Source: Cacajao melanocephalus (taxonomy: Eukaryota; Chordata; Mammalia; Primates; Pitheciidae). Taken from it: a stretch of DNA of 64,000 nucleotides. The first letter of the stretch is position 1. Each line of letters opens with the position of its first letter. Shown here one piece after another: positions 10,204-22,096 of this stretch. The stretch covers positions 62,001 to 126,000 of the forward strand of contig CAUYLG010026920.1 of NCBI GenBank assembly GCA_963573385.1, read 5' to 3'. The translations under genes and the position numbers were made by a program. Under the pieces are notes generated by a model. The model was not told where the DNA came from. It was given only the letters and a program-made list of their open reading frames with translations, and did no database searches.

Positions 10204-10508
10204 GGCCGGCCTGGTGGCTCATGCCTGTAATCCCAGCACTTTGGGAGACTGAGGCGGGTGGATCATCTGAGGAGTTTGAGACCAGCTTGGCCAACATGGT
10301 GAAACCCTGTCTCTAGTTAAAAAAAAAAAAAGACAAAACAAACAAAAAAGGTAGCTGGGCATGGTGGTGGGTACCTGTAATCCTAGCTCCTCGGAAGGCT
10401 GAGGCAGAGAATCACTTGAACCCAGGAGGCGGAGGTCGCAATGAGCTGAGATCGTACCATTGCACTCTAGCCTGGGCAACAAGCGCAAAATTCTGTCTCA
10501 AAAAAAGA
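10204..10508 (+). repeat. AluS SINE
   Basis: Full dimer beginning GGCCGGCCTGGTGGCTCATG with an A-rich middle linker and an AAAAAAAGAAAAAG tail. The direct repeat AAGAAACTTTT flanks both sides (before 10204 and just after the tail near 10513-10525), confirming retroposition. Confidence 0.95.
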
Positions 10509-10525
10509 AAAAGAAAGAAACTTTT

Positions 10526-10786
10526 GTTGACATCTTCTCTTGAAAGTTTCTCTCATGTTATGACTTGAACAAAATCATTAGTACCACAATCAAGGCAAGT
10601 GAAACATTCTTGGAGCAGAAGTGCTTAGAGAACCTCTCTGGTTATGAGTTATTCCTTATAGATAGTGCAGAGAGAAGCACTTTTACATTCCTGCTTTGGT
10701 TGCTCTTTTATAGCTTATATTATGAAGGACGTTATTTTGATCTTCATTTTATGGCAAATGATGTGGAGGGGAGATATATCCAAGGT
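10526..10786. other. Unique sequence
   Basis: AT-rich. A 103-codon + frame (10565-10876) begins here and ends inside the neighbouring LTR; unsupported as a gene. Confidence 0.4.
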
Positions 10787-11235
10787 GATTGTATTCACTT
10801 ACTGGGGTGCTGTAGCAACTACAAAATGCGTGGTTTGAACAATAGAAATGTGTTGTCTCACAGTTTTGGAGACTAGAAGGCCAAGATCAAAGCATCAGCA
10901 GGGCTGGCTCTTTCTGATGGCTGTGAGGAAGTTCTGTTCCATGCCTCTCCCTTGGCTTGTGGTGGTCTGCTGTCAGTCTTTGGCATTCCTTGGCTTGCAG
11001 AAGCATTACCCTGATCTCTGCCTATATGTTCACATAATGTTCACTCTGCAGGTCTCCAAGTTTTGCATTTGATAAAGACACTAGTCATATTGAATTAGAG
11101 CCCAACCTAAGGACCTCATTTTGACTGTAAATAGGTCTGTAAAGACCCTATCTTCAAATAAATCATGATGTTAGGTACCATGAGCTAGAATATCTAACAC
11201 ATGCATTTTAGAGGAACACAATGCTACTTATAACA
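10787..11235 (-). mobile_element. MLT1-type LTR (MaLR), minus strand
   Basis: Read on the + strand it follows the reverse complement of MLT1: GTTTGAACAATAGAAATGTG, TCACAGTTTTGGAGACTAG, ATTGAATTAGAGCCCAACC, AAAGACCCTATCTTCAAAT. Compared with 15776-16178 it has the same architecture but high divergence. Confidence 0.7.
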
Positions 11236-12849
11236 GTGACCCTGAGAATTGCTGGCTGAGCGGAGTGCAGACCCCGAGTTCTAAACCCAGACAGGCAGGA
11301 ATAATAGGCAATTTTCAGTGAAGTCTGGGCCTCTGCCTTGAGCCCATCCCCTAATGCCAGTAAGACTTTATTGTGCTACTGGAGCACTTCAGAGGGACAG
11401 ATGCTGAGAACACTCCAGAAGACACAGACAAATATTTATATAACCTGCACTGTTTCAGGTCCCCCTAGGGCGAATGAACCCAAAATCATGGCAAGAGAGA
11501 CAGAGGTAGAGAAATGAGGTGAGAGAGAGGCAGAGCAACAGAAAATAAAACTACTTCTAAGTAAAGGCAGATTTTCCACAAGGCAATACAGCTTAAGCTT
11601 TCAGAGCTATTTTTTTAAAGCCCTGTACTTAATTTTGTATGCTTTTGTCAAAGAGGGACCCTCCCCCAAATGATATAAAATCCAGGCTACTCAAAACCTG
11701 GATCTGCCTTGCTCCTAAGGAAAATACTTGGATGTGGCTCAAATGGGACAAAAGAATCTCCCCTCTCCTTTGTATACTTCCGAAGCAAGGCTCACCTGGG
11801 CTTGCTTTCTCCAAGTCTTGCTTAAGTAAAATGCCTCAGCTACCATACACCGCATACGAGGCAGTGGTTCCTCCTCTTGCCCTGTCTTTGTCTGCCTACA
11901 TGGAATGGACCTCACTCTCCTTGCCTGTGAATGGCAGTTTCAGAGTCTTACCACAGCTGCTTGGTCCCTGGCAGTTATTCCTGAACTAAGCATGGAGCCA
12001 GAGCCCAGGACGGATACCACCGGAGCCAAAGGAAGTTCTGGAGGAGCTGCCACTTTGCCCAGCTGCTGTGTGAGGGATGCACTGACACAGGCTGGGTATG
12101 GAGAGAGCAAGGTGACAAGCTCATTGGACAGCTGGGCCCCTCCCCTGCCGGCAGCTTTCCCTCAGGCAGCAGGGGTGCTGGAACTGCTGAGACGGAATTC
12201 ATCCTTCAGGAAAATGCTATTCAGCACACTTCACAGTTTTTGTTTCTTTGGGCTTTGCCCTGATCTTGTTTAGTTTCTGCCTTTCCCCTTCCCTAATGCG
12301 ACTGCAGAGCTGCATACCTGCAGAACTGCTCCTGGCCGGGGCTAGCTCTTCATTTGCAGGTAATTAACTTGGCAGAGATGATGGTGTTTCATAGTTATGG
12401 TTGATTGATCAAAATGTCAACTATCTCATTTCTCAAAAATGTTTTGTGTGTGCTGTATTTTTTTCTCTTAAGCACACAGTTTCTATTTGAATTTCTCTCT
12501 CTCTTAGATGAGATACATTTGTACCATTTGGGCAACGTAATTGATGTCTTCTATAATCTATCTCACAAGTCACATCCCAGAATTTCAAAAGGCCTGGGGT
12601 AATAGGCCCATCAGGCTCAGTAAAAATTTACTAGTATGACATTTAGGGGTTGATCAGGAGAGCTGACGGTACCCTATTCTTAAGAGAACTAAGCGACAGG
12701 GCTTTAAAAAATGTCATTACTTCAAATATCTAAACAATTAAATCAGGTGGACATTCAGTGATTGCTTGGTGGTTGGAAGTTATCATGGCTAGAAAACCCC
12801 ACTTCGAATCAACTATACATTCATGAAGTCCAATCAACTCTGAAGGCAT
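11236..12849. other. Unique sequence, about 1.6 kb without repeats
   Basis: Contains several 60- to 122-codon frames on both strands, including overlapping ones at 11639-11989 and 11905-12273. The overlap in different phases and absence of domains argue against coding. Composition rises to near-even GC around 12000-12200. Confidence 0.4.
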
Positions 12850-12945
12850 GGCCTAAGAAATAATTATCCCTATTTTGCTGATGAAAGATTTGAAGCATAA
12901 AGAGCAAGTGACTTACACAACATTATATTGGTTCTTACATGTAAG
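12850..12945 (-). repeat. MIR SINE fragment
   Basis: AATTATCCCTATTTTGCTGA and GAGCAAGTGACTTACACAAC match reverse-strand MIR (ccccattttacagatga and aagtaacttgcccaa). Confidence 0.5.
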
Positions 12946-13829
12946 TCAAAGACCATAAATGAAATACTTACTTGGGTATTTCTGATCTCAGGCTAAAAAT
13001 GAGGGCACATTATAAAGGCTAGCAATAAAGCATGTAGGAATGTATGAAGAATAAGACCAAGGTGTGGCCAAAACTCACAGACACCAGAACCCTCAAGGTT
13101 ATTCAGAATCTACAGTAATTCCAAGGACTTGTTTAAACTGTTGCTCTCACAACAGAAGTTTGGACTCTCGTTCTCTGCCAGTAAAGTTATTCACTACTCT
13201 CCAGCCCATCCGCGTCTCTTTTGACCATCTGATTGAAACTCACCCATTTTTTTCTCCCATCAAATTCCATTGTATGAATAGTATTTCGGAGACAGGCCCT
13301 ATTAAAAATCCACAGAACAGTCTCTGGCCTAGTTACATCTGGGTCCTTGGTTCATTTGGGTGTGGCTTGGGTAAGGGTGCGGTCGCGTGGTACAAAAGAT
13401 GTGCCCATCATTTAAGTCACAGCTAGAGGCTACTCTTCTCAGCCAAAAATGATGAGTCCCTTAGGAAGGGACATGAGGGAGGATAGATACCGCTGAGTGA
13501 CTTTCCACTCTAAATAACACACCAACCTAGCCAAAACTATTTCCCTAGGCAAGTGATCATTTATGGCAAGCATGTAGCAAAAGGGCTGATTTAATTTATC
13601 TTCTGGCTTCTTTTAAGAGAAGGGCAACTGAAGATGGGTTGTGGTTGTGGCAATTTGTGGGATCACCTTATAAAGCTATGAGACTTTAGATTCCAAAGGA
13701 AGAAAGAAAGAAGAAAGTAAGGTAAGAAAATGGTTAGCAGAGGGTTAGCTGATATTTGTGGTATTTCAGCAGTAACATTATATAGTTAATGACTAGATGT
13801 AGGTCCCCAGGACATACAATTATTCACCA
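12946..13829. other. Unique sequence
   Basis: No recognised element. There is a purine-rich run (GAAGAAAGAAAGAAGAAAG) near 13699-13718. A 120-codon + frame at 13064-13426 has no domain support. Confidence 0.4.
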
Positions 13830-13975
13830 TGAGGCCTTAAGCAAGACAGTTCATGGCATGAAGCCTGGTTTGTTTCTGTAAACAGGAGATGATAATAGCA
13901 TATGCCACCTACCTGCCTCTCCTGGGGTGTCTGAGGACAAGTTAACATTTGCACTGTGCTTTGAAACCCCGGGAT
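13830..13975 (+). repeat. MIR SINE fragment
   Basis: TGAGGCCTTAAGCAAGACAG, GTAAACAGGAGATGATAATA and TGCACTGTGCTTTGAAACC follow the sense MIR order. Confidence 0.6.
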
Positions 13976-14889
13976 GAAAGGTGTGAACAGACTACAAAGA
14001 GGTATTATACTTGGTGATTTGCATTTGGTCATGAGCCACTTTGGATTCTTGTCTGAGACCAGACTTGGCACATGCAGTAGGAGCATGTAGGGTAAGGTCA
14101 GGAGAGCAGATGGGGTGCCCTAGGCCATGCCCCTGAAGCAAGGGTCTATGGGGTGTTACCTTGGGAGAAATCCAACACTGAAGAGAAAGTGCCTCAGCCA
14201 GGAGATTTACTTTCTGATAGACTAAAGGGTACAGGAGCTGTGACTTCTCTTGTTTCTGATTTGAAAAACAAAAAGTTCCCCAAGCAGTAAGATTGGACCT
14301 ACTGCAACAACTCCCCGGAGTCTTGGTAATCAAGGGGATAGCCCCGAGTCTGCCTAATTTCTTGCTCTTGCTCTTCTTAATTTCTCCTTCTAATCTCCAT
14401 GCCCACTTGCAGTGACGGTCTCTAGGCAGAGGCTGGAGAGATACTTATGTAAAGTTCCAGCCAGACAGATAGAAATTTCATAAACATCAGCTCTTAAGCA
14501 ATTACCAGTGCCTCTTGCCCCACCTTGTGGGCGGGCCTCCTTTTCTCTTAATTTTCCTCTTTTAGGTGGTCCCTGATGTCCATTTTCATTTACTTCTCTC
14601 ACCATTTCCATGGTGGTGTGTATGACTGGCTATTAGTAGCATCGGTGTGGGGGTGCCCAGTGTATAGTTTGCTCTGGGCCCTAGAACCTGCTGGGGCATA
14701 TACCCAGGAGCTGGACATTCCCATGTCTACGGCAAAACCTAGCTGTCTTCATATTGCCCCTACCTGCTTCTGAATTAGGATCCCGTGGCCTTTGTTTGTT
14801 TCACCCCCTCACATCCACCAGCAAAACCTTGATTATTTAAAATGCCTGGTGAATTAGGTGATTAGAAGTGACATTTAGAGGGTTAGGTT
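13976..14889. other. Unique sequence
   Basis: No repeat or gene recognised. Overlapping minus-strand frames of 88 and 113 codons occupy 13820-14333, but their mutual overlap and the underlying MIR argue against coding. Confidence 0.4.
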
Positions 14890-15095
14890 TTAATCCAAGC
14901 TTCCCCCTTTCTTATCCCTGGTGTGCTTGAAGAGTGCAATTGACCTCTGAATCTGAGTTTTCTCACCTATCAAAATGAGGTAATAATGCCTAGCCTACCT
15001 ATTCACAGCATTTTGAGAATCAGAGGGTTTTTAAACTACGTGAAAGCGCTTTGTAAACTATAAACCACTATGCAAATGTTAGTGATTATATTGAA
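14890..15095 (+). repeat. MIR SINE
   Basis: Nearly complete sense MIR: TTGACCTCTGAATCTGAGTT, CACCTATCAAAATGAGGTAA, TTTGAGAATCAGAGGGTTTT, GTGAAAGCGCTTTGTAAACT. Confidence 0.8.
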
Positions 15096-15775
15096 GATGG
15101 TCATTAGTTTCTGGACCTGTGCAGAGATCATTGTACACAGACGATAAACTGAACAGGATTTAAATTAGCTAATTAAATTGGAGCTTTAAAATGCTTTTAA
15201 CGAAGTCATTCAGAAGCAGCAGGGCCCAGATGCAGACATCTGAACCTCCACGCACATGAAGAGGCTTGTGTGAAGGGCGTTTCAGTTCTTGGGCTCTGTC
15301 GGCATTGACGACAATGAATACATGATGAGCTTAACCTTTATATTGATGCTGTTTGACTCTCTGGTGATGGGTTTCCATCTCTGGAGCTCTGCCACAGGGG
15401 ATCTGGTATCCAAGGGCGTGTGGTTAGAACTAGATTCTAAGGGTGGTGGGAAACCATGGGAAGATTTAAAAACAGAGGAATAACCTGATCTACTTGCCTA
15501 TCTCTGAGGCTAGTTTTAGCACTTTGTCATCAATTCTGTGAACTTCTCAATGGAGTTCCAATAATCCTTTTTCTGCTTACCTTCACTGGAGTTGGTATCT
15601 ATTGTTTGCTTACAACTGAGAGTGAAGGGACTGCTTGATAGGGGGGCTTTCATAGTCGACCAGTGAGAAATGATGGTGGCTTGGACTGAGTATGGTGGTA
15701 AAGATGGAAAGAAGTAAATGGAATGAATTTAAGATGATGTTGGAGGAATAGGCACCAGAATTTCCTGGTGGTTCG
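15096..15775. other. Unique sequence
   Basis: The AT-rich homeobox-like stretch TTAAATTAGCTAATTAAATT (15160-15180) stands out. The 15430-15490 stretch (GGAAACCATGGGAAGATTTA) resembles a dispersed ancient repeat also seen near 36040. Confidence 0.35.
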
Positions 15776-16178
15776 TGTATTAGTCAGCTAGGGCTGCCTT
15801 AACAAAGTCCCACAGATGGTTGGCTTGAACAACAGAAATTTATTTGATCACATTTCTGGCAGCTAGAAGTCTAAGATCATGGTGTTGGCAGGGTTGGCCC
15901 CTTCTAAGGCCTCTCTCCTTGGCTTCTAGATGGCCATCTTATTCTGGTGTCTTTGCATGCTCTTCCTGCTGTAAGTATGCATGTCTGTGTTCAGATTTCC
16001 TCTTTCTCGTCCTTATAAGGACACATATCATATTGGATTAGGGCCCAATCTAATTACCTCATTGTAACTTAAGTACCTCTTTAAAGACCTTATTGCCAAA
16101 TATCATAATATGCTGGGGTACCTGGAGTTTAGGACTTCAACATATGAATTTCAAGGGGATATGATTCAGCCCATAACA
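15776..16178 (-). mobile_element. MLT1/MST-type LTR (MaLR), minus strand
   Basis: + strand begins TGTATTAGTCAGCTAGGGC and runs GAACAACAGAAATTTATTTG, CTTATAAGGACACATATC, GGATTAGGGCCCAATCTAA, AGGACTTCAACATATGAATT, ending CAGCCCATAACA. This is the whole LTR in reverse. The ends are clear but no convincing 5-bp duplication was seen. Confidence 0.82.
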
Positions 16179-17207
16179 TGTGGTAAGAGGGAAAGAAAAA
16201 TCAAAGACAACTTGATAATTGGTTTGAAAACATTTGTACATGTTTGTCTAAGCCCATAAACGGTCTGGAAGGAAAGGCACTAAACTTTTATCGGGGCTGA
16301 TCCAAGAAGTCACCTGGAATCATGTTGAGGGCAGGGGCTTCCCTTCATATTTTATACCCCCCAAATATCATTTTTGTTGTACTTCATATTTTATATACAA
16401 AACAGTGGTTGCATTATGGATAGTTATTTTTTATGTTCTGATTTTGTAAATAATATATAAAAATGCTTTAAAAAGAAAGTGGAAAATATGGGGAGGTATT
16501 TGATTAAAGGCAGAATTAGATTAATGGAAAATATTTGGGTCCATTAAAAAGTCGCAGGAACAAATAGAACTTGTTGACTAAATTCAAAAAATGTTAATAT
16601 TTTGAAGGGAAAAGATGGGATGGGGAACACGGGAAGATTTTTAGTATGGAAATCAACAATCCTTTCACTTCAGAGCAGAAAATTTCACAGCCAAGCAGCA
16701 GAGCACTGTGTCCCCTTTGATAGCATTTTTTGGGGTCCACAGCTATCTAGAATTGAGGCCAGCAGCTAGTAGGAGTTTACCTACATGGAATGAGGTGTCC
16801 CCAACAGAGCTTGTGAGCAGGCTGTCCAGTCTTGCTCTCTCTCCCTGGCAATCTGGCTTTGAGGAGGCGAGAGGAAATAGGTCTCGGCTGTGGGGAGCAA
16901 GTAAGGAGCGCTGCTTACCAAGAGCTGTGGAAAAAGGTCAAGCTGCCAAACCAAGTGAGGTTTGTTAAGACTCAAAACTGAGTTGAAATAATGAATCTGC
17001 CTGCAGGCCGATTTGCTCATTTCAGATCCTGGCAGTAAAATCCTGGGGAGGTGAGCTCAAAGCAGAATCAAGTCTAGGTGGCGAAGCGGCCAAACAGCCA
17101 AGGTAGGCACAAGTGGCAGCATGAAGAAGAGGTGGCTCAGGACCCTGAAGCCGGCCTGGAGCTGGTGAGCTACGGTCTTCAGTCATAGGTAGAAGTGTGG
17201 CTTGGAC
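16179..17207. other. Unique sequence
   Basis: AT-rich to 16620, then near-balanced. Small frames on both strands at 16708-17020 overlap antisense to each other and are unsupported. Confidence 0.4.
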
Positions 17208-17217
17208 AGTGAAGACT

Positions 17218-17510
17218 TTTTTTTTTTTTGAGATGGAGTCTTGCTCTGTCTCCCAGGCTGGAGTGCAGTGGCGTTAATCTTGGCTCTCTCTGCAACCTCT
17301 GCCTCTTGGGTTCAAGCAATTCTCCTGCCTCAGCCTCCCAAGTATCTGGGACAGATGCACACCCCCACACCTTGCTAATTTTTATGTTTTTAGTAGAGAC
17401 TGGGTTTCACCATGTTGACCAGGCTGGTCTCAAATTCTTGGCCTTAAGTAATTCACCCACCTGGGCCTCCCAAAGTGCTGGGATTACAGGCATGAGCCAC
17501 CACGCCCTGT
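17218..17510 (-). repeat. AluS SINE, minus strand
   Basis: Poly-T start, GAGATGGAGTCTTGCTCTGT, TCAGCCTCCCAAGTATCTGG, ending GCCACCACGCCCTG. The direct repeat AGTGAAGACTT occurs on both sides (17208-17218 and 17512-17522), a perfect target duplication. Confidence 0.95.
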
Positions 17511-17522
17511 GAGTGAAGACTT

Positions 17523-19190
17523 CTCGAGAGGAATAGACATCCTTTTTCCTTCCCAGGGAGTCCCAGAGACTCAGAGGCCCATGGGAAATAAAGACAGAAG
17601 TCTGGTGGACTCTATTCAAGATTCATCCATTCATCTGTCTGTAAGCAGACAGGGAGGGTCTTCAGGGACGATAGGAACTTAGTCAACTTGAGCAATCAGC
17701 CTGTTTTACAGCCTCTTGTCTTGAAGCCTGTTTTGTCCCAAACCCTGTGTGGAATGTGGTCACCCAGTTGGTTTGCACCAGCTCCTGACAGACCCTGGCA
17801 GATTAGACATGAACCTGAGTGAACTTTCCTCTTTACCATGCTAGAGTCCCTGCCCCCGGAGGAGCTGTAGCCTCATTACCATAACATGCGACCTATGTGC
17901 TGGTGTGATGACTCAGTACATCTCCACCACTGGGACCCTTCCTCTACATGCGCTGACACTTCCTCTCCCCTCTCCGTTGCCCCGTTAAACCCTCCTGTCA
18001 CTTTCCCTCAGGGAGACGCTGTCTTGGAGAACATGCCAGTGCCCTTTTACCTGTGACAAATAGTAGAACGCTTATTGAGCAAAACCTGTGTTCTCATCAG
18101 AGTTGTTACTTGCCAGGCAAATGAACCCCGTTTTTTTTTTCTGGTAACATATTCAATCATGTATTTAGCAGTACCAGACTATAAACAAACTCTACGCCAG
18201 TGTCATTAATTCAAATTAGCTTTGGGGGAATATTTGCAAAGAAAAGCATTTTTATGAATTTCCAATGTGTAGGGTAATGAAAATGAAGCTAAAAGGGTGT
18301 TACCAACTAGAGGTTCTTTGAGGATCAGCTTTTAAGGAAAGATGACAATAATTTGTAAGTGGGATAAAAATGTTTACATGTAAATGGATGTTGCTATGGT
18401 TCTTACAGTATGTTTCTTCAAGTAGGCTAAAAAAATTGGGCTGAGATTTTGTTTATTGTCCTCATTTACTTAGCAAATTTTCTTCACAGATACCGTGAAG
18501 CTAACCTTCATCTCAGACAATGTCTGGAATACCATATATTTTAAAATAATAGATTTCCTTTTCATAAGAATTGTTTCTGTTAACTCTAACCCAATAAGAA
18601 GAAAAGTATAGCAGTAGGAAGAAAAAAAAATGTTTATACTGGTTGGTCTATATAAAAATCATAATCTAAGTTGTCTGATGTTTCGAATTATTTCAATTTG
18701 TCTTTACCAGGATGGATAAGTCAGAGTTAAAATCCAGAAGTCGCTAGAATAAAATTGTAAAGTTGAAAACATGACAACACAGTTGCAAGGCTTCACTCCG
18801 GAAGCTTCATTTGAGTTACAGAGGGCAGTGGTGGTGGGGATCGTGTTCAGAAGAACATCCTTAAGGGTTCAGAACTTGCTGAAATAAAAATACTAGGCAG
18901 AGCCGGAATACAGTTTCATGTTCATCCCAGTGGCTCAAGTTCACCCCGATGATTAATTACAGTCTTGTTTGCCTGGTGTTAATAAGGCTTCCAAGAAGCT
19001 AGGCCCCTCCTCCCCACCAAGCTCTGAAGTTATTCTTCATTTTCAAACACTGTGATAATCAACCAGAAAAAAAAATAATAACGGCTCTGGAGACCTGCTC
19101 CAACCAGCTCTCTTGCTTGTTCTCTGCATCTTTTCTCTGACCTCTTTATCTCACATGCTTCCCCCATGTGCAGTTTCACCTTAGGCTGCA
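17523..19190. other. Repeat-poor unique block, left part
   Basis: Almost 1.7 kb with no recognisable transposon, unusual for this window. AT-rich motifs such as GATTAATTAC (about 18951) and TCATTAATTCAAATTAGC (about 18205) are homeodomain-like. There is no coding frame of note. A conserved noncoding element is possible but cannot be shown from one sequence. Confidence 0.4.
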
Positions 19191-19194
19191 GAAC

Positions 19195-19233
19195 TCACAC
19201 ACACACGCGCACACACACACGCGCACACACTCA
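19195..19233. repeat. (CA)n microsatellite with CG interruptions
   Basis: Alternating AC units broken twice by CGCG (ACACACGCGCACAC), giving a mixed purine-pyrimidine alternation that favours Z-DNA. Confidence 0.9.
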
Positions 19234-19847
19234 CCTAAACCCCTTCTTAGCCTCTCAGAGAGCTTAGCAGAAAACAAGTCCATGCTTGTGGGGAGCTTAG
19301 GAAGGCCAGCCCAGGAAACCAAGGCTTCGGTGGCTGCTCGCCACAGCTTTCTGTTTCCTACCCTGCCAGATGGTTTCCAACCCCCTTTCAGTTCCAGAAC
19401 GGCCTAAAGCCCAGGGCGGGCAGCCTGCCTCCCCGGAGTGACATCTGTGTTTCTAGGAAGGCAGTCTTCTGCTTCTCTAAGACACTCTCTACTCTTCCTG
19501 CTTTGGCCTAAAAGCCTGCACTGGGAGAACCTTGCCTTTAGCGGAAGTGATAATCCTCTTTAAAATGCAAATCTCCCTGGGAGAGGGGACAAGTTGTAGC
19601 TCATACATCCTTTACACTAGACAGGGGACGAATTTCTGAACCTGGGAGAGTATCAACTCACTTGGATCCTGTGGGCCCATAATATGGAGGGACTAAACTC
19701 TTAGCACAAAGTTAAAAGGAATCCCAGCGATGATTGATAAAATGAATTGAAGTACCCTGAGGAGAGCACTCACACGGTAGATCTGAGACTGTTCTCCTAA
19801 TACTCCCATGGTGGCTCTGGTCTGCCTAACTATTGCAGTATAGTAGC
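19234..19847. other. Unique sequence
   Basis: No transposon recognised. Local GC rise near 19300-19440. No gene recognised. Confidence 0.4.
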
Positions 19848-19868
19848 TTTTTTTTTTTTTTTTTTTTA
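19848..19868. repeat. Poly-T tract
   Basis: About 20 uninterrupted T. Followed by a degraded L2-like 3' end rather than an Alu, so it is not an Alu tail. Confidence 0.85.
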
Positions 19869-20005
19869 AATAACTAGACTATCTTCCTACAGAATAGTAG
19901 ACAAAGATTGTTTCTGTCATGACTGTATTCTCAGTGCTGAGCATGGTGTGTCTCAAACACAGGCCCTTAAGGACTGTTTGAAGAACAAATGTAGGAATGA
20001 ATGGC
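19869..20005 (+). mobile_element. L2 LINE 3' end fragment
   Basis: AAAGATTGTTTCTGTCATGA, CTCAGTGCTGAGCATGGTG and a final GTAGGAATGAATGG follow the L2 3' end. Confidence 0.5.
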
Positions 20006-21701
20006 ATGTTAGATGAAGCCTCCTTCATCAAGAGCAAATTCTAACAACTTCCCAGCATGTTTATCAAACCCGGCCACTCTGGAACAGTGACATTGGCTGT
20101 CACCTGTGTCCAAACTTGCCGGGACTTCTGAATCTGCCTTTGCACAATACCCACGAGGGCTCTTCACATCCCTCTGGGGGCTGTGCCAGGGCAGCTGCTT
20201 TCCCACCCAACTCACTCCCCAGTTGGGTTTCTGTTTTTTTTTTTTTTTTTTTTTTTTCCCAAACCTTTCCACCTGGCTTAGAGCCAGGGAGGCCTCTAAG
20301 TCACACTCAGAATTTCCATGACAGTAAATAGACTAAATGAAGGCCTTTCCAGCCCCTGAAAGAGGCCTCCTCCAATTCCGCCCTGTCTGGCAGCGTTTTT
20401 GTTCCCCCCATTTTGATACAGGCCTGTGGAAGGTCAATGACTCCTTTAAAAATAAGGAAAACATGGCCAAGCGCCCAGTTTCTAACTTGCTGACAGCGCA
20501 GTTCTCTGCAGCCGGCCCACAGTTCTCTGCTGAAGCCTTCACAGTGATTTTTCACAAAGGGCTGCAATCTATTATGCTACAGTTGACTGCCACATTCAAA
20601 TGTAAAAACAGATCCTTGGATCAACACCCTATAAAAAGCCAAGAAAAATGTGGTAGTGTTCTTTCCTGGCTGGAGCCAAGAACTTTCTGAGGGAGGAATC
20701 CTTTGCAAGCCAGCAGCTCTGTACCTGTGTGGTTTCATTGTAACCTGATCGATTCAGAATCTCAGCAAACTGTGGAGGTTGCAGGTATTAGCCCCGTCAT
20801 TGGGTCGATGAGGATCTAAAGATGCTGAAGGGACTAATCGCTAAATGATTTTTACCCAATCAGAGCTCTTGGAAAGACCCCTCGAGGTCTTTAATTTTAT
20901 CCAGCTTCCTCCCAGTTTTCAGTCTGGACTAAGTCATTCTGGAAGATGGTGCTTTAAAACCTCTGCTCAAAACATGCTCCCGAGCTAAAATATAGCCACT
21001 TTCTTAAAATAAAACAACATGCCTTCAGCCCGGAGATCCTGGCTGAGCCCAAACAAAAACAAAGTTTCCTGCCTGGGAAGGAATGTCCAAGGGACATTGC
21101 TTACCATTGGTGCATAAAATCCACACAGGAAAAATGTTAGTTAAGAAAGATCAATTGGAATGTTTGAAGGTTTGGAAAAAAGACACCCGTATTCTCCTTC
21201 CTGTCAGCCTGTCATCTTTCTCCTGTTGTCCCCCCATTCCCCAAGTGAGGAGTGCAGTGTCACGAGTAGCTGCATAACTAGTTTCAATCTGTTTTGCTGG
21301 ACTGTAACTACTGGTGGTATGCCACACTGACATTAGCCCCACAAACTCATCCCCTCCCCACAGGACTGCCAAATTACTGTTCAGATTCTGTCTGCTTTAT
21401 TTGTTCACCTATTGGCAATTACCTTGCTGAGATCATTGTTTTTCTCTTCTGTATTTTTAGCTCCTGATGAAACTTGTAGCAGGATGACTATCTCCTATCT
21501 AGTCTTTGCTTTTCAGAGTTTAGCAAGCCTTGTTTCGGCTGAGTGTGTGGAAGTAACTATCACTGTGCAGCAAGATGCCTTTATGCCTGCTTCAGCCAAA
21601 TATATGTTGAGATTTTGTTTTTTTTGTGAACTCCTATGTTTATCCAGATAAACATACTTATAGCACACATATGCACAAAAACACACACATATATACTTCT
21701 C
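20006..21701. other. Repeat-poor unique block, right part
   Basis: About 1.7 kb without recognised transposons except a T-run at 20235-20258. A + frame of 117 codons (20337-20690) opens ATGAAGGCC but has no domain. The same segment is open on the minus strand in two phases, so the openness is compositional. A MEF2-like site lies inside it. Confidence 0.4.
20446..20455 (+). promoter_or_regulatory. MEF2-like motif
   Basis: TTAAAAATAA fits the MEF2 consensus YTAWWWWTAR exactly. A 10-bp AT-rich match is expected often by chance. It is listed only because it lies in the repeat-poor block. Confidence 0.2.
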
Positions 21702-22096
21702 CCTAGTTTAATTTTTTAAAATCAGTTTTATTGAGACGTAATTGATAAAATGTATATATTAATATGTACAATTTGATGAGTTTGGACATATGCAAACACC
21801 AATGATACCGTCACCAAAATAAAGGTAATAGACATATCCAACACCTCCAAAGGTTTATTTGTGTCCCCTCCCTCACTGTCTTGGTGGTAACATCACTTCA
21901 TATAAATAAGATCTACCCTCTTTATGAATTTTTAAGTGCACAACACTCTATTGTTAACTACAGGTACTATGTTGTACAGCAGAAAAAAATACCCCATTGC
22001 ATGTATATTTCACATCTTCTTATCCATTCATCTGTTGATTGACATTTGGGTTGATTCCATATCTTGGCTACTGTAAATAATTCCTAGTTTAATTTT
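21702..22096 (-). mobile_element. L1M-type LINE 3' end, minus strand, with target duplications
   Basis: Body 21716-22082 begins as antisense 3' UTR (AAAATCAGTTTTATTGAGAC) and runs through antisense ORF2 end (TTATCCATTCATCTGTTGAT, ATATCTTGGCTACTGTAAAT). The 14-bp direct repeat CCTAGTTTAATTTT at 21702-21715 and 22083-22096 is perfect and marks a 5'-truncated L1 insertion of about 367 bp. Confidence 0.85.

Noticed and set aside
11639..12273. Overlapping 116- and 122-codon + frames
   Set aside because: No domain, overlapping in different phases, and an opposing minus-strand frame covers part of the same segment.
19195..19233. Origin-like or recombination signal in the CA/CG repeat
   Set aside because: A simple microsatellite explains it, and no associated motif was found.
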